Origin: Euryarchaeota archaeon UBA40
Lineage (GTDB): Archaea > Thermoplasmatota > Poseidoniia > Poseidoniales > Thalassarchaeaceae
NCBI GenBank assembly: GCA_002506875.1
Contig: DAYJ01000049.1
Coordinates: 1,075 to 16,977, forward strand
DNA length: 15,903 nt
Direction: 5' to 3'
How positions within the stretch are numbered: the stretch's first letter is position 1; the number at the start of each line of letters is the position of its first letter. A model generated the notes under the pieces. The model was not told where the DNA came from. It was given only the letters and a program-made list of their open reading frames with translations, and made no database searches. Below, in pieces: positions 15,320 through 15,903 of this stretch. Both the position numbers and the translations under genes were made by a program.

Positions 15320-15903
15320 TTGGCTGATGATGAGAAAGATATGGCCACCTGTGGCGCTTGCCAGACCGAAGTTCCCGCGGATTCCGAGAGTTGTCCAAAC
15401 TGTGGCGTCTCTTTCTCTGGTGTCGTCGAGGACAACTTAGGCGAGTGTGGTGCATGTTCTGCCCTTGTCCCACTCGATTCGAAGACCTGCCCTCAGTGCG
15501 GTGTACTTTTCGTGCATGATGATGTGGTTGCAGTTCTTGCAGATTGGATGACTTCTACAGGCCTTGATGTTGAGACCCTGTTCGGACGTTTGGATACTGA
15601 TGGGAATGGTCACATCGACACTGAGGAATTGCGCACCGGGTTGATTGCTCTCAAAATCGCAGCGTTACCACCAGTCGAAGTTGACCGCCTTGTTGCAGAA
15701 ATAGATCAAGATAACAATGGTGAAATTGAGCTTGGTGAACTACAATTCATCCTTTCCAGTGGTTCCATGCAGTATGCGGAATCCGTTCTAAATCGCGTAA
15801 TGAAGAAGCACGATATATCTGATGCAGATGCTTTCATCCAGTTCGCGCGTGCCTTTGATGAAAATGAGAATCGATATCTCGATCAGAAGGAACTCAAAAA
15901 GGC
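15320..15903 (+). CDS. Double zinc-ribbon EF-hand protein, 3' end outside window
   Basis: The frame is open from TTG 15320 to the window end (194 codons plus two bases) and has no stop, so the gene is partial. TTG is preferred because GAGGGG ends 8 nt before it; ATG 15341 is the alternative. Residues 11-60 hold two zinc ribbons of the CxxC-10-CxxC type (C11, C14, C25, C28; C43, C46, C57, C60). EF-hand calcium loops follow: DTDGNGHIDTEE (92-103) and DQDNNGEIELGE (129-140) are canonical at positions 1, 3, 5, 6 and 12, while DENENRYLDQKE (180-191) keeps Asp, Asn, Asn and Glu but has Arg at the usual Gly position. The helices around the loops (VLADWMTSTGLDVETLFGRL) fit paired EF-hands. There is no signal peptide. 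A calcium-responsive cytoplasmic protein is likely; its partner is unknown. Confidence 0.85.
   Translation, partial: MADDEKDMATCGACQTEVPADSESCPNCGVSFSGVVEDNLGECGACSALVPLDSKTCPQCGVLFVHDDVVAVLADWMTSTGLDVETLFGRLDTDGNGHIDTEELRTGLIALKIAALPPVEVDRLVAEIDQDNNGEIELGELQFILSSGSMQYAESVLNRVMKKHDISDADAFIQFARAFDENENRYLDQKELKK

Noticed and set aside
1..15903. tRNA, rRNA, CRISPR, insertion sequence, toxin-antitoxin or phage defence genes
   Set aside because: Reading both strands, I saw no tRNA-like T-arm, no regularly spaced direct repeats, and no transposase, integrase, nuclease or toxin motif.

Overview
The window looks like part of a chromosome from a mesophilic heterotrophic archaeon, most likely a Thermoplasmatota lineage such as Candidatus Poseidoniia (Marine Group II) or a relative. 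The archaeal assignment rests on a proteasome-activating nucleotidase (PAN), an archaeal-type MBF1, a Tsr3 rRNA aminocarboxypropyltransferase and a DUF835 protein. The lineage is inferred from memory of gene families; no database was searched. The region is gene-dense, with no gap over about 150 bases, and I see no rRNA, tRNA, CRISPR array, insertion sequence or prophage gene.

Layout. (1) 26-3041, plus strand: a compact three-gene set made of a proline-rich acidic protein, an RDD-like membrane protein with a highly charged tail, and a membrane-anchored alpha/beta hydrolase. (2) 3091-4203, minus strand: a CNNM/CorB-type membrane protein with a CBS pair. (3) 4356-6611, plus strand: methionyl-tRNA synthetase with a fused C-terminal tRNA-binding domain. 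(4) 6675-7717, minus strand: mbf1 followed 5 nt later by tsr3, both tied to the small ribosomal subunit, and divergent from PAN (7771-9054, plus) across about 53 nt. (5) 9093-14310, plus strand: a histidine-utilisation cluster in the order glutamate formimidoyltransferase, formimidotetrahydrofolate cyclodeaminase, urocanate hydratase, histidine ammonia-lyase. (6) 14303-15184, minus strand: a DUF835 protein converging on hutH. (7) 15320 to the window end, plus strand: a double zinc-ribbon protein with EF-hands, cut by the window edge.

Together the hut genes would convert histidine to urocanate (HutH) and then to imidazolone propionate (HutU). After ring opening to formiminoglutamate, the formimino carbon passes to tetrahydrofolate (formimidoyltransferase) and is released as ammonia plus methenyl-tetrahydrofolate (cyclodeaminase). 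The ring-opening enzyme HutI is not in the window. The items most worth a second look are the HutI-less folate-type hut cluster, a long-form urocanase without a cysteine at either position I compared, the mbf1-tsr3/PAN neighbourhood, the zinc-ribbon/EF-hand protein, and the oppositely charged protein pair at the start. I did not find a clear new multi-gene defence or mobile system here.
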